64,000 bases of DNA from Isoetes taiwanensis (lineage: Eukaryota > Streptophyta > Lycopodiopsida > Isoetales > Isoetaceae), in NCBI GenBank assembly GCA_021234155.1, contig JAJEKV010000018.1:16867415-16931414 (forward strand), written 5' to 3'. The stretch's first letter is position 1. Each line of letters begins with the position of its first letter. The position numbers and the translations under genes are program-made. The notes under the pieces are model-generated. The model made no database searches. It had not been told where the DNA came from and saw nothing but the letters and a program-made list of their open reading frames with translations. Positions 1-12,500 of the stretch are shown piece by piece.

Positions 1-323
1 ATATGTTGATGGCACTTCTTTCCAATTGTATACTTGTTGTTGATATAGATATTTTGTTGATGCTTCTGCTCTATTGGTTTTCCTTTATTTTAGTCGTTTG
101 CCTACAGTGCGCATTTCTCATATTTATTACTATTTCTAATAATTAACGAGTATTTTCCATATGGTTGCATTTTTTCAGGTAATTTTATCATTCCACAAGT
201 TCACTACGTGTTGTGTTATTTATCCCGATGAGAAGTTGTCGCCAGTGCCCTCACTCTAACCTAGACATGCAGTCTGTTATTTCATTTTTTATAGGATAGC
301 TTGATGTTGTTCTTATGGTCAGC
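1..323. other. unassigned AT-rich flank
   Basis: T-rich sequence left of the first long repeat. I see no open frame of note, splice pattern or repeat match inside the window. Confidence 0.5.
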
Positions 324-1325
324 TGTGACGTTCCATGTATTCATATGGTATATGTATACATACTATGACACGTCACCAGGGTATAAATAGACCCTTATGG
401 GTCAATAGGGGATAACCCGAGTTAACCTAAAAGGGTTTTTATTAGCTATGCTAAAATATTAGTGAGTAAATAACCTAATTAGGTTAATTAGGTTATTAAT
501 TAGTAAAAGTCAGCCAAATAGGCAGTGCCACCTGGCCCAAATCGATTGGCCAGGGAGAACTTGCTAGGTTTGGAGGGCAAATTGGGGCTCTACCCCCAAT
601 TCTGCCCCAAATCGATTTGAGGAGAGTTGGAAAAGGAGGAGCTACCAGTTACTACAACCAGACTTGAAGAATGGAAGCCTTTCGTGACAATGGCTCTAGC
701 CAAGAGACTGGTTACTCCCTAGATAGTCTATGCTTCAGCTAACCCTTCTCTGATTAGATGGATGGTTAAATTCTCTTTTATGTGCTACTAAGATGATGAT
801 GGATATTTTGATAAGGATTATGTTCTCTCTTCCTGTTTCTATATGTCTGGGGTCAAGGGAGGCTAGAGACTTGAAAGCTTCCTAGAGGTAGAGATGTCTC
901 TAGCTAGAACCCTTAAGACCCAGTAAATGCGGCCTGTGCACAAGAGCCCACCAGGCTGTGGATGCTATGTTGTGATTCAGCATCAGACAACGGGTACGAT
1001 GGTGAAACGGGAATGGAGTCTTGCCTAACTTGGCTACGAGACTCCTATAGTATGCTAGGCTTATAGTTGGTCACTGAGTGTGGGCCGGGTATGGGTCTGA
1101 CACTCCCTAGGTCGCAGACGGCGTGCCTATATGGACGTCCTGGACTTGAACGAGCGCAGTGAGCCGGCCTTTAGATTTAGGGGAGTAAGTCGGGTCACTG
1201 ATGTGGCACGTGTTCTCTAGCACACCCAGGGATCCGTCATGCCCGGGGAGGGGATGCCTCCCTGACCTGCCTCATCGGACTGGAGAAATGTAACCTGAAG
1301 TGGTCATGGCATGATTTTGGTAGAC
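324..1325 (+). repeat. LTR-like direct repeat, left copy
   Basis: This block begins TGTGACGTTCCATG and matches 15670-16665 in the same orientation over about 1 kb with scattered substitutions and small indels. For example, the right copy carries an extra short GTACAGATGCGAGTGGG stretch, and the left copy has a small insertion near 896. Similarity fades near 1325. The right copy is preceded by a polypurine tract, as a 3' LTR should be, so this copy is best read as the 5' LTR, or a solo LTR, of the same family. No primer-binding site is recognisable directly after it, and no target-site duplication was found, so pairing the two copies as one element is inference. Confidence 0.6.
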
Positions 1326-1952
1326 CAAATCATTGCAGTGGCCATGGTCTAACTCGTTAGGTTGGTTGGTTGTAGGGGACTTTGACTTAGGTTAAACTAC
1401 CCCAATTCCATAGTTAGTATACGTGTTGGCCTAGTTATAAGAGGATTAAGCTAGTTAGATATGAAGGTGTGAGTTATTATAGTTAAGTATGTAAAGTTCT
1501 TGGAGAAAGGAGATCTCTTGTTTCCAAGGGCCATAACCTTTTCTCGTAACTCGGATAGAGGCGATTTTTGCACCAACGTGTCGAGAATGGTCCAATTAAT
1601 CAAGGCGTGGGAGTACAGAGTGCATGTTCGGCAAAACAATCGTCTTAGAATTGCAAAAGAAACGCGTATTTTTTCCAACACGCACTCGTATAAAAACGTG
1701 TATTTTTGCTGTATAGATATATTTAAAAAAAAAAAAATTGAACTCTAAAAAAAATGACGGTTATTTTTTCTGTTCCCATCTCGCCTATTGTGCTCGCCGC
1801 CTCGCCCGTCTGCCATAGCTGCCGGAGAGAGCTCGCTTTCTCATAACCTTGTGCTTGGTCGCCGCCACAGCTGCCATACCAGCGCCTCCTTTTGAACCTT
1901 TTCCTACACCAATGAACATGGCTCATACCCGGTTCGTTAGTTCAGAACCTCG
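1326..1952. other. unassigned sequence after LTR-like repeat
   Basis: No protein family recognised. It contains an A-run at 1726-1737 followed by a second A-rich stretch. Open frames here are short, overlap on both strands and look like chance. If the flanking repeats are LTRs, this is the 5' internal region of that element. Confidence 0.4.
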
Positions 1953-2324
1953 GTGTTCATCGATATTTGTCGAGCTCCCGAACGCCTTTGTCGGGCGACC
2001 GCTTACAAGGTTGAGCTTCTTTTAGTCGAGCTCATTCAATGGGGACATAGGGTCCCTTACCCTATTTTCCATCTGTCGGAGCACTTCCTACTAAAACTTA
2101 ATGCCCTAGGACAACCCTACACATTGGTAGAGCAGCCCGACCAAGTCCTGATGTTGGTCAAGTTTTACCCTCCTTTGTGTGTGGAGGTTTCCGAAGATGA
2201 AGCCATCCGGGCAGAGGCCGAAAGGATTATGGGACTCATCCGAGGTGATGACGCACGAGAGATAGAGAGGGGAGACACGAAGGCCCGGAGTACGTCTACA
2301 TGGGAGACGTGCAAGCCATCATAA
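1953..2324 (+). CDS. unrecognised 123-codon open frame
   Basis: An open frame of 123 codons with an acidic middle (VEVSEDEAIRAEAERI, residues about 77-92) and a charged C-terminus. I do not recognise a family. It lies between the left LTR-like repeat and the start of LINE copy 1, so it may be debris of the internal region of the outer element or part of an extended LINE leader. Codon usage looks plausible for coding DNA, but no homologue occurs elsewhere in the window; LINE copy 2 has nothing like it upstream of its first ORF. The first codon is not certain to be a true start. Confidence 0.25.
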   Translation: MFIDICRAPERLCRATAYKVELLLVELIQWGHRVPYPIFHLSEHFLLKLNALGQPYTLVEQPDQVLMLVKFYPPLCVEVSEDEAIRAEAERIMGLIRGDDAREIERGDTKARSTSTWETCKPS

Positions 2325-2350
2325 TGGGGAACCTATTTAAGCACCCTTGA

Positions 2351-2489
2351 GGCAGCCAGAGACCCCTCAGACTTTGGAACCCCCAAAACCCCCACACCCC
2401 CAAAAGGTGCTCTGCCCGCGTTTTTGAGTCCCCAAATTGAATTCTAGGCACCCTTTCCGCAGCCAGAGACCCCTCAAACTTTGGAAGTC
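2351..2489 (+). repeat. short duplicated leader segment of LINE copy 1
   Basis: The segment GCAGCCAGAGACCCCTCA occurs at about 2352 and again at about 2460 in near-identical context, followed each time by ACTTTGGAA. C-rich sequence lies between. The second copy runs straight into the first ATG of the LINE ORF1 at 2490, so this looks like a tandemly duplicated piece of the LINE 5' leader. Confidence 0.4.
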
Positions 2490-2691
2490 ATGGCCACAGA
2501 AGATGGGCCGGCCTGGGAAACCCAAGGCGAGGGGCCGCCGCACAAACGGTCCCGATCAGCCATCATGGACAGGGGAGAGTCATCCTCCATGAAGAAGGAG
2601 GCTCGGGCTAAGGCTAAGGCCCCCTCAGCGAGGCCAGCCCGGCCGGAAGGGATTGATTGCTCAGACCACATAGGAACTCCTGCCTCGGCAG
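2490..2691 (+). pseudogene. LINE copy 1 ORF1, N-terminal piece
   Basis: Begins with an ATG at 2490. The first ~45 residues parallel ORF1 of copy 2: both carry WE(T/N)QGEGPP followed by a basic KR.RS stretch, then a serine pair, a further basic block and AKA. The frame is cut at 2691 by the Copia LTR and continues beyond it at 8167. The basic N-terminus suits a nucleic-acid-binding ORF1 protein. Confidence 0.7.
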
Positions 2692-3267
2692 TGAAAAACT
2701 TTGAATACAATAAGAACAATCTTTCTTTTTGGATACTAGAGCAACTTGCAAATATAGATATGATCAATGCATCTTTAAACAAGCTTCACGAAGCATACCA
2801 TGTGCATATATTCAACCATTGAAAATAAAGTAATATTCAAAATTGAATCATATCGGCATTACTGGATCATATCGTAAGTTCAGCTTCAAGTCTATATGAA
2901 TGAGAATGAATCACTATACTTCTTGTGTTATAGGGCCGGATCCTACAGATTTAAGGCATGGTTCCGCCGCTCGGGTCTCGTGTCGCAGTCCTCCTTGCTC
3001 ACAGGGACTTTCTATAAATTCGAAGATGCATTTCCCTCCAATATCCGTTCTTATCCAGCTGCAATAACATTTTCATTCTCGCCCTTTTAACCTTGACCAT
3101 TCAAACTTATTTCAATGATATCGTAACCTAGGTTAACCATGCATTTCATTTTTCTTATGCATTCCCAATGGTTAACCATTGCAACCATTGTATCTCTCAC
3201 TTGCATTATTATCGATCGAGATCTTACGTATGTAAAACCGTGTGGTGACCTACTCGGATAATTTACA
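2692..3267 (-). repeat. Copia 3' LTR (left end)
   Basis: Matches 7589-8166 almost throughout, with a few indels. In plus orientation it begins TGAAAAACTTTG and ends GGATAATTTACA, the reverse complement of a TG...CA LTR. Being next to the polypurine tract, this is the 3' LTR of the minus-strand element. Confidence 0.9.
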
Positions 3268-3277
3268 CTCCTCCTTC
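3268..3277 (-). other. polypurine tract of minus-strand Copia
   Basis: On the minus strand GAAGGAGGAG lies directly before the LTR start TGTAAATTATCC, the expected position for the plus-strand primer. Confidence 0.7.
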
Positions 3278-3530
3278 AACACACGGGTTGACAACTTTTA
3301 GCTTATCTACAAAACACGTAAACTTCTTTTCAACTAAAGCCTTTGTAAATATGTCGACCAATCGCAAATTTGTGTTAACATAACACATTTGTATGTATCC
3401 TTTTTACGCCATGTCTCGAATAAAATGAACATCTAGTTCAATGTGTTTAGTTTAGCTCATGTTGCACGGGATTTTTTACAATTGCTATGCAGCTCATACT
3501 ATCGGTCATAATCACAGTTATTGATTTTGT

Positions 3531-5009
3531 TTAAAGCCAAGTTCTTCCAACAATCTTCTCAACGGACAAGTTCTTTAGATAACAATGAACTAGTCGCATA
3601 TTCCGCCTTCGGTGATGACATAGCTTCACGTTTTGTTTCTTACTTCTCCATGTAATTACTCCTCCTCCAAGAAAAAACAACATATCCGGAGGTAGACTTT
3701 CTTGTGCTTTCGTCCCCTCCCCAACTGCATCACTATAGCTATTTAGATTTAGATCATCGGAGGTAAATGTGATCCCATAGTTTTCAGTCCCTTTAAGATA
3801 TCTTAATATATGCTTTTTCGCTTCCCAATGCATTCGGGTTGGATTGCTACAATATCGCTAAGAACATTAAGCTGAATAACAAATGTCGGGTCTCGTATTG
3901 TTTGATAGATAGAGCAAGCAACCTATGATTTCGTATGGAATATTTTCCATTCCTTTTATATCTGCATGCAATGCCGAATATGATCGGTTAATTTGTGACC
4001 AGCCACAATTGGTGTTTTGCCGCTTTGGCATCTTGTAGATGAAATCTTTTTTAGCATATTCTCGTACATGCCTTCCTTGCTTTTTAGTGTCGAGAACACC
4101 TCTTGCCCCTGTCTCTCCATACCTCAATTCCCAAAATTGCCTCAACTCTCCAAGATCCGTCATTTCAAACTGTTTTTCAATAATTCCTTTGCCTTTGGGC
4201 TAAAGTTCTCGATTATTAGACATCATTATACGATTCGTCTACACATATAAGGCAATCAAGCAAAAATTCTCTCCATCTTTAAATTTATATAAGTTGCCAT
4301 CATTTTGCAATCTCTCAAATCTTTGTGCTCTTAAAAACCGCGTCTATGCAAAAATACCATTCCCCTGGGTGATTGCCTCAGCCCATATACTTCGCTTTTC
4401 TTAACTTCCAAACACTTGAAATATTATCTTCATAACCCTGCCAGCTGCTTCATGAAGATATCCTCCTTAAGGTCAGCATTTAAAAAAGCCGTTTTCACAT
4501 CCATATGATGTAATTCTAGATTCAATGCATTTGCAATTGCTAAAATCACTCTTAGACTTGTCAATTTAACCACTGGAGAGAAAATCTCGTTGTAATCTTT
4601 CCCTTTCTTTCGAGAAAACCCCCCGAGCTACTAATCTTGCTTTGAATCTTTTTGAGCCATCACTATTTGTCTTAATTTTTTAGATCCATTTATTTCCTAC
4701 AATGTTTGTATTTTCTGGCTTTTGTACAACATCATATGTACCAGTATCATTAAAAGACTTTATCTCCTCCTTCATTGCCTGGATCCACAGATCTTTTTCA
4801 GTGCTGTTCATTGCTTCTTCATACGATGTTGGGATAATATAATCTTCTAAAATTGCCAATATTTGTTCTTGATCAGGTATTTCAGCCAGCTTCTCAATTC
4901 GTCTGCTTCTTCCACTACCTAATCTGCCGTATTCTCCCTCTGCTAGTGGTAGATCTTCCTTTAACTTTTCTACTTGGGTTTTTCTTCTTTTTGTTTTTCT
5001 TCTTTGCAT
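3531..5009 (-). pseudogene. Copia RT and RNase H remnants
   Basis: Three minus-strand open pieces follow Copia pol order. The first (5009-4680) carries the start of the RT domain, with WIQAMKEEIKSFNDTGTYDVV and then NKWI. The second (4163-3867) holds the end of RT, MTDLGELRQFW, followed by the connecting segment up to SNNTRPDICYSA. The third (3833-3531) begins HWEAKKHILRYLKGTENYGI and then shows the RNase H-type SYSDA and TWRSKKQ motifs. Most of the RT palm lies between pieces in broken frames. It would have copied element RNA in the cytoplasmic particle; it cannot now. Confidence 0.8.
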
Positions 5010-6072
5010 CTTGAGTCTTTATTGGCCCGATTTGTCCAAGTTCCCACCATCCCCTTTTTCTTCACTTAAGCTTGCTTTCGTTTCTTCCGTATTCTCCATT
5101 CCTTTGTCATTATTTTTCTGATAGTCATCATCATTGTCCACAACCCTGAATCATACCTTGCTTGCATCCGTCGGTCAGCTTATCATTATTTACTTTTTCC
5201 TTCTGTCTATCTTTGTAATAAGTTTGTTCATCAAAAACCACATCACGACTTATCACAATTTTATTCATAAGCGGCACAAACATTCTATATGCTTTGCTTT
5301 GCTCATCATATCCAACAAAATATCCTATTTCAAACTTTATTATCCAACTTCTTCCTCAACTCTTTTGGCACATGAATGTATCCAAAGAGACATCATAGCA
5401 TTTGAACATGTCATAATCTATATTTTCTTTGTTTGACCAAACAACCTCTCGTATATTACCTTTTAGGCTTGCGGTTGGAAGCCTATTTTGCACATAAATT
5501 CTTTGTTTTCAAAGCTTCCTCCCACAAATAATTTGGTAGACACGAAAACTTCAACATTGATCTAATCTGCATCAAGTAATGTCCTATTCTTCCTCGGCAA
5601 CTCCATTTTGTTGTGGTGTGTACCGCATGTCGGTTGTCTTGATTCCTTTTTGTCATGCAATAAGATCTAAACCTGCGGCGGATAAATACTCTCCTCCTCT
5701 ATCGACCTTATGCACTTTAATTTTCTTGTTTTGTTTGCCTTTCCATTTCTGGAAACATACAATTTTAAAGCTTCAAGAGCTTGTGATTTTCGAGCCAAGC
5801 AATATGCTTTGCATTTTCTACTATGATCGTCTATAAAAGTTATGAAATATCTTTTTCAGTTTACCTCGACATTTAGAGGGCCACACAAATCAGGTGTACC
5901 AAATCCAAGACTCCTTCAGCCGTTTACATGTTTTTTGGAAAAGGCAATCGGGTTATCTTGCCTAGCATACATCCTTCACATATGCATTTATGATTGTCCT
6001 CCACATTGCATGCTATAAGTCCCTGTTTTTGCCATGAATTTCACATTATTATAATGTGTGTGTGCAAGTCTG
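5010..6072 (-). pseudogene. Copia integrase region, decayed
   Basis: Located between the protease/pre-integrase block and the RT block. No long minus-strand frame survives. Short translated stretches fit the zinc-binding and catalytic core positions, but I could not follow the three acidic residues in one frame. The call rests mainly on order and spacing. Confidence 0.5.
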
Positions 6073-6480
6073 TTATGCCAAGTATCCAAATCGGTCAACA
6101 TTCTTTGCATTGATTCCATCAATAGAGCCATTTTCAATTTGAAACAAATTTCCAACACGTCTTGCCAAAAATTTCAGTTTATTCTCCATAAAGATCTTAC
6201 ATATTTTCTTCTCAAAGAAGATTTTGTAACCAAGATCTACTAATTGACATACTGAAACAAGATTCTTTATCAAACTAGGAACACAGAGAACATTTTCAAT
6301 ATTTACAACATTTCCATCAAGGTCCAATAATTGCAACATTCCACATCCTTCAACAAACGCAATTCTCCATTCCCTACTTGCACATGTTTTGATTTGGCTG
6401 ATTTTTTGATCCTTGAGCATATCCGAGATCTTACTACTGATCTCTCAGCTCCACTATCAACTACAATCACAGAATTTTTC
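6073..6480 (-). pseudogene. Copia protease and GAG-pre-integrase remnants
   Basis: A minus-strand stretch encodes an aspartic-protease motif IVVDSGAE followed, after a frameshift, by the block NVLCVPSLIKNLVSVCQLVD and then KFLARRVGNLFQIE. This is the usual sequence after the Copia protease active site (VLYVP.L..NLLSV). The gag zinc-knuckle zone just upstream at about 6700-6810 is also recognisable but damaged. Confidence 0.75.
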
Positions 6481-6910
6481 TCATTAGTTTGTGAATCAAT
6501 GGTATTTAATGAGCAAATACAATGTACCTCATCATCACTTGTTTCTTCCTTTTCTTTTACTTCAGTCTTCTCCGAGTGATATGTATCCCAGTGCTCCTCC
6601 TCTCTTTCCGGAAAAATATCCTCTTCCTCTTGTATCTCGTCCTCTTCCCTTCCCCCGCCATACTTTTTTTCCTTTGGACTAGGACATTTTGGCAGACTAT
6701 ATGTCCCTTCCCTTTACAATTATAGCACATAATCTCTGTTTAAGTTTAGGGCGGTTTGGTTTGATGTGCCCCCCTGCCTCATAGCGGTTATAACAAACTG
6801 TTTTATCACCCTGGAGGCTTTTTCTTCCTTCCGGCATATAGAATTTCAATGACATTATCTTCTTCCCTCATCAATTTATTATTTGTTCGATTTTTTGTTC
6901 TTAGCATGTT

Positions 6911-7567
6911 TTACGCTTCTTCCCTACTCTTAGCCACGTTTCTAATCAAAAGAGATAGTTGAGGATTAAAGCTTACTGCTCTAGCAATTGCTAATACCAA
7001 GTACCTTTCAGACAAAGCAACTCCTGCACCATCTAAATCTGCTACAAGATTATCAAACTTATTGAAGAAATCTGAAACTTCCTCATCTTCATTATATTTC
7101 AAATTTCTCAATTCTTTCTCTAAAACATCAATTTGTGATGTTGTTTTACTTTCATAGTGCTTAAGCATGTAAATCCACATCTGTCTAGGAGACATACCTC
7201 TGAGTTTCAGCTGAATTGTTGGTCCAACTTTACTTGTAATTATACCTCTTGCTTCCTTAACTTTTGTAGAAAGCATGCCTCCTGTTTGTACAGCTCTTTC
7301 TGCAGCTACAGTCCTTGCAGCAGACCTACCACCAGAGGTCTCAGAACTAGCATCATCACCTCCAACAGCTGACTCTACAGCTGCTATATTACTGGATGTG
7401 CCACCTGCACTAGTATCTACCACATCTGCCTTAGTGGGATCAACAATTTCCCAAAGATCCTCAACATCTAAAATATGTTGAATTTGATCTTTCCACACCT
7501 GGAAACCAGAACCACCATTGTACACCTGCACTGCACTTAGTAATCCTGCACCAAACCTTGTTGCCAT
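6911..7567 (-). pseudogene. Copia gag
   Basis: A long minus-strand frame starting at an ATG at 7567, 20 bases past the 5' LTR and just after the primer-binding site. It includes FQVWKDQIQHILDVEDLWEI near the N-terminus, a serine/alanine-rich insert, then QMWIYMLKHYESK, a leucine heptad-like segment, and FFNKFDNLVADLDGAG, all typical of plant Copia capsid proteins (UBN2 type). It forms the virus-like particle shell. The frame runs out at 6911 before the zinc knuckle. Confidence 0.85.
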
Positions 7568-7568
7568 T

Positions 7569-7586
7569 GTTCTGGCTCTGATACCA
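7569..7586 (-). other. Copia primer-binding site
   Basis: On the minus strand this reads TGGTATCAGAGCCAGAAC, complementary to the 3' end of initiator methionine tRNA, two bases inside the 5' LTR. It fixes the orientation of the element. Confidence 0.9.
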
Positions 7587-7588
7587 AA

Positions 7589-8166
7589 TGAAAAACTTTG
7601 AATACAATAAGAACAATCTTTCTTTTTGGATACTAGAGCAACTTGCAAATATAGATATGATCAATGCATCTTTAAACAAGCTTCACGAAGCATACCATGT
7701 GCATATATTCAACCATTGAAAATAAAGTAATATTCAAAAATTGAATCATATCGGCATTCTTGGATCATATCGTAAGTTTGACTTCAAGTCTATATGAATG
7801 AGAATGAATCACTATACTTCTTGTGTTATAGGGCCGGATCCTAAATTTAAAGGCATGGTTCCGGCCAGCCAGGGTCTCGTGTGCGATCCTCCTTGCTCAC
7901 AGGGGACTTTCTATAAATTGAAGATGCATTTCCTCCAATATCCGTTCTTATCCAACCGCAATAACATTTTCATTACGCCCTTTTAACCTTCGACCATTCA
8001 AACTTATTTCAATGATATCGTGAACCTAGGTTAACCATGCATTTCATTTTTCTTATGCATTCCCAATGGTTAACCATTGCAACCATTGTATCTCTCACTT
8101 GCATTATTATTCGATCGAGATCTTACGTAAGGTAAACCCGTGTGGTGACCTACCGGATAATTTACG
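7589..8166 (-). repeat. Copia 5' LTR (right end)
   Basis: Pairs with 2692-3267. The terminal CA on the plus strand has changed to CG (TTTACG at 8161-8166), so the outer TG of this LTR is lost on the minus strand. Differences from its partner are scattered, implying an insertion that is not recent. Confidence 0.9.
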
Positions 8167-9530
8167 GCCCAGAGAATTGGAGCCACGTCAAAGAGGGAGT
8201 GGAGGCTAACCGATGCTCGTATTGAGGCTACAGCCCTCACCGGGCTGGCATGGCAATGGAGATGGAGCTCAAAAGGCAAATCGGGTCGAAGAACCGCATC
8301 ACAGTGTCCGAGACCCGCGACGCCGCTACATGTGGAAGATGGCCTTGGCCTTGCACACGCCGAGCGGCAACAGGGCCAGCAGAGGTCGCCGACATGCGGG
8401 CCGCCCTAGACTCTGTGTTCATCACTACGGACACCATGACCGGGGAGAGAGGGCCCAATGCGGCAGGCGATGGTCCGCGGTGTCACCGGCTTCGGTCGAG
8501 GTGGAAGCTGACCACCACCATGGCGCGGGGCCTTGGTACGCTCTTGCGAACGACCCGGTGCGGCCGGGATCTTGAGTAAGATGTGACGCAAGCGGCCCTC
8601 GGCGGCCCGTGTCTTTGGGGCTCGAGCGCGCTCCTTTCGAGCTGGAGCACAGGCTCGGGGGTTGCGGGCAACCATCCTGCAGAACAAACGGGGTCTCCCC
8701 TCTGAGGTTCATGTCAGTGCGGCGGTGCGGGCGGGGAGATGGCCAAGCGGCGTGGAAGCCACCGCAAAACTGTACTCCCCGGAAAGCTTCACAAGGCGAA
8801 ACCTCGACCGCTTCCCGCCAGCCTCCACGCGGCAGCCCGCCCCCGCATTTGCCGCCCCGCCCTCCGGCCACTCCCACGCCATCCCAGCCACACTCCGGCC
8901 CTCCGCCATCCCGGCCACCACCCCCCCCCAAGGACCGGCCCTCGCCCACCTTTTGACCCGGCAGCAGTCGAACTCCGAGGAGCGCAGCGGAGAGGCCACC
9001 CCTGTAGTTCGAGGCATGCCGTAACGGCGAGGGGAGAGTGCCCGCCCACAACATCAGAACACACATTCGGATGGGATGACATTCCGGGGCAGTTCACATT
9101 TCTCGAAAGCAGACCCGTCATGGGGCTCACCGTCGCGTGACCGCATTGTCATATTCACGGTTCGCGGATGCCGGGTGCGTGATGCCATATTGCACCGGGG
9201 GCGGATCTTTGAAGGGACATCCCCGCGGGACGGGACCTCACACCCGCTTGGGGAGGCACTTGACAGGAGCTTGTCAGGGTCGAGGCATTCGCCGAAGTCT
9301 GCGAGGATTGGTTCGGCGGGGATGCACATTTTCAAACGACACACTCTACTCTTGCGAGACCCCCTTTGACCTTCGCTTGTTGCCGCAGCGGCCACATACG
9401 CTTCTCCTACCCGCGGCCCCTTCTCCTGCTCCTACTCCTCCCTCCCTCGGCCCGCCCTCTCAGCCACATCTTTGCCTCAGCTCCATCTACTTCTCCTTTC
9501 GGCCTCTGCTTCCCGTCCTCCCATGACTCG
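8167..9530 (+). pseudogene. LINE copy 1 ORF1, remainder
   Basis: Continues ORF1 after the Copia insertion. LKRQIGSKNRITVSETR aligns with LKRQLAAERQRITEMETR of copy 2, and VADMRAALDSVFITTDTM with LADLRARVDSLLTTIETM, so the coiled-coil part is shared. A proline-rich stretch follows (about 8800-8960). Remnants of the RRM-like C-terminal part are at about 9070-9330 in several frames. GC is very high and all frames overlap in long stretches, so most open frames here are accidental. Confidence 0.7.
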
Positions 9531-9559
9531 GTTTTAGCGCATACCATCCCTAACGACAA

Positions 9560-12500
9560 ATAGGAATTGTGTCTCAGGGTGGTCTCATGGAGGTGTCGAG
9601 GCTTCCCTTGGCGGAAGGGGGCGGTCCCGAACTTCGTGGCTTGGCCGATATGGATCTCATCTTTCTCATGGAGATATGGGAGCATCTTTGAGACGCAAGG
9701 CTACGATGTAGGGTTACCAACATTTCGGTCTTCAATACATGCAGACGGAGGGTCATGGTGGAGTGGCTTGCTACTACGGACAACCTTTTACATTTGATTA
9801 CCCTCCGAAGACGCATTGACACAACCGGTACTTGTGGGTTGCGTGTGCATAATACCAGTGGCAACCCTCTTTTACGGCGCTTTGTTATTTCCCTCATGCG
9901 ACAAAGACCTTCTATCGCGAGCCACCCGTCGATGCAGATAGGATGGACCCTTATGTCGATCTATATGATGACATACGGAAAGACCAGCTAGGTTGGGTAG
10001 GGTCGTCCTTCTTGGAGATTTCAATGCGGACGAGTAGAGAGCAGCCCATGCGACTTGACCGCCGACGACGACGATGTCCTGCAGTTTACGCCCCGCAGAA
10101 GCAACCTGCCCACGAGGGTCGGATGACGTACCATGTCACTTTCGCTTTGGCGAGCGATTGCTCCCGCTATGTGGCATTTTTGACTTGATAATTTGCAATG
10201 GCCTTTCACGGTGGCCGATTCACCGCAAGTGCACATGCACGGGACAATCGAGGGGGAGGGTCTAGTGTGGTGGACTATGTGCTCGTGAAGTTCGCCAAGA
10301 TATGCATCTCATCGGGCCGTTCCGGGTGGGCCTGAGCGGTCGGGATGAGGAGGTCGACTCGTGATCACCTCCCACTTTATTTGGACTGGTTTGGCAAGCC
10401 GCGGGAACCCCCACTATGCCGGCCCTCACCGAGTCCTCGGTTGAGACTAGATTATGAGCGTGCAGGGATCACGCCGAGATGCTCATGGGCGCCCTCCCGG
10501 TACCCTGCAGACCTCCACACTAGAGCGCCAGACGGTGCCAGCCGACTTCGGGCTATGCGGGATGCGTACGGGCAGGTCTGCTTTTGGCGAGACCCTCCCC
10601 GTCGCCGCTTCCGGGTCAGCAACATTCCCGCAGAAGATGGTTTGATGCGGAGTGTAAAGAACGCAAGCGGCAGCTCCGCCACATCACGGATCCAGTGCAG
10701 CTTGTAAAAGCCACCACACACGCATCGCGCCCATCCGGAAGGACACAAAGGGGTGCATTCGCCGTGCGAGGGGAGATGTTCGGCCTGCTGGACACTCATC
10801 CTCCCGAACCTTTGGCCAGTTGAAGTGCCGAAGGCCAGCTTGACCCTACAGGGACATCACACGCACGCGATTGGGAGCGGACTATGCCGGGAGCTCTATG
10901 ACCCGAGGGGGCAGGATGGCCCCCATTGGTTCTCGTGGGCGAGGATGTTGAGGAGGGCACAGAACGGCCGGCTAATGGGAAGGCGGTGACCTCGATGGTA
11001 TCGCGTGCCGGAGTTACTCAAATGGGCGGGGGCGGTACCGCTTGTGCGGTCCTCACTACCCTATTCAGCGTAGCATTGCGGGGAAGGTCTCCCAGACAAT
11101 GGACCACAAGCGGGGTTGTTCCCATTCACAAGGCGGGCGACCCACCTTTGTCCGACCAAGTGCGGACGATCATGGTCGATTCAAGATTTGCCAAAGCTGT
11201 CGGCATTTCGGCATTCTCGAGCAGCAGTTATTGGGATGCGGCGATGTCCGACCCTCACCTGGCGGGCTTTAGACCCCGCCACTCAGCGATTGACCATATC
11301 TTTACACCGGGCATTGATTGAAGACAAAGCAGGAATCATCGGCGGGACTTGTATTGCCGCTTTATGGACTTCGAAAGGCTTTTGTCCTGGTTCCGGGAAA
11401 AGCCGTAGGCTAGGATGCGTCAACTGGGCTCCCGCCGCCCACGCCGTCGCGCGAGAATGCCATATACAGTTGTATGAGAGTTGTTTTGGCAGGATGCGAC
11501 CGGACGGGCCAAGCATTCACCAAGTAGTATCGGGTCCGGCAGGTTGCCCCTCTCTCCAACACTTTTGGCCTCTACATTGATCAGTTAGAGCCCCGGCTTA
11601 CCGAAAGCATGGGGGATGGCATACGGCTTTTGCACGGGTCATCCGCCGGCTCATCTATGCGACGATGTTGGCTCATTTTGCCCACACCCTGCTATGCGGT
11701 CTCACTGGATGCCCTAGACACATTTTGTCGCTACGACATCTTGGCGTCAATCGGCCAAGACGTGGTCGTTCTCATATCCTCTTCACGTCACCCCATGCCT
11801 CCTCGCACTCACATATCGGGGACAGCCTGTGGGCGCCACGCCCACCTACAAGTACCTAGGGGGTGGAGTTCCTCCTCCGCTCTCTACCGGAGAATCTATC
11901 CGCTTATGTGACAGCCCAGCCGGAAAGCGCTTTGCCATGCATCTTAACAACAAATCCGTGGCAGAGCTCTATGATTGGGGCCATCGGTCACATCTGTTAG
12001 AGGGCATTGGTCGAGCCCCGCCCTTCAGACGGGTCGAGGTTTGGGGCCCTGCCGTCTCTTTGGCGCACTGGAATGACTTGGAGCAAAGTCGCGAGAAGGC
12101 ATTTTTGGCACGGGCACTTGGGGGTGAAACCTTGATCCCCCATCGATTCTTTGCCAGAGGGAAATCGGATTCTTGCCGCCGGTGGCAGCCCTTGATAGAC
12201 ACATCGTCTATTTTCGTAAAGTGGTTACTATGGGTGATGCTCGGCTCCCCTTTTGGCTTACACTATGGCCATGGGTCCCAAGCGCTTAGGGCCCGTTGGA
12301 GGGGTAAGAGAGATTGGTTCGCCAGATGGAGCGTCAGGAGCACCTGAATCGTCTTGAGGTGGGCCAGCGGCCGATCGTGGCGACTGCGAGAGTACCCTAG
12401 GCGCTTGTTTCCTTGGCAAGCTCGGGACCCCGGCACTCTAGAGCGGGTCAAAATGGCCCATTACAAGGAGCACATCAACCCCAGTGTTAGCGGGGCCCAC

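Larger units (their letters stand above)
2692..8166 (-). mobile_element. Copia LTR retrotransposon on minus strand, inserted in LINE copy 1
   Basis: Two direct repeats of ~577 bp flank an internal region with Copia order on the minus strand: gag, protease, integrase, RT, RNase H. The primer-binding site (7569-7586) is complementary to initiator methionine tRNA, and a polypurine stretch abuts the inner edge of the left LTR. On the minus strand the LTR starts TGTAAATTATCC and ends TTTTTCA. LINE ORF1 resumes right after the element, proving insertion into the LINE. A clean 5-bp target duplication is not visible; GGCAG on the left and GCCCA on the right do not match. Several stops and frameshifts across pol show that it is inactive. 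Confidence 0.9.

Noticed and set aside
2687-8171. Target-site duplication for the minus-strand Copia
   Set aside because: GGCAG and GCCCA do not match even allowing one change, so none is claimed.
8406-8687. Minus-strand frame rich in Arg/Pro
   Set aside because: Antisense to LINE ORF1 in GC-rich DNA.
8213-9530. Many overlapping long open frames on both strands
   Set aside because: The region is GC-rich LINE DNA where stops are rare in all frames; only the frames aligning with LINE copy 2 ORF1 have support.
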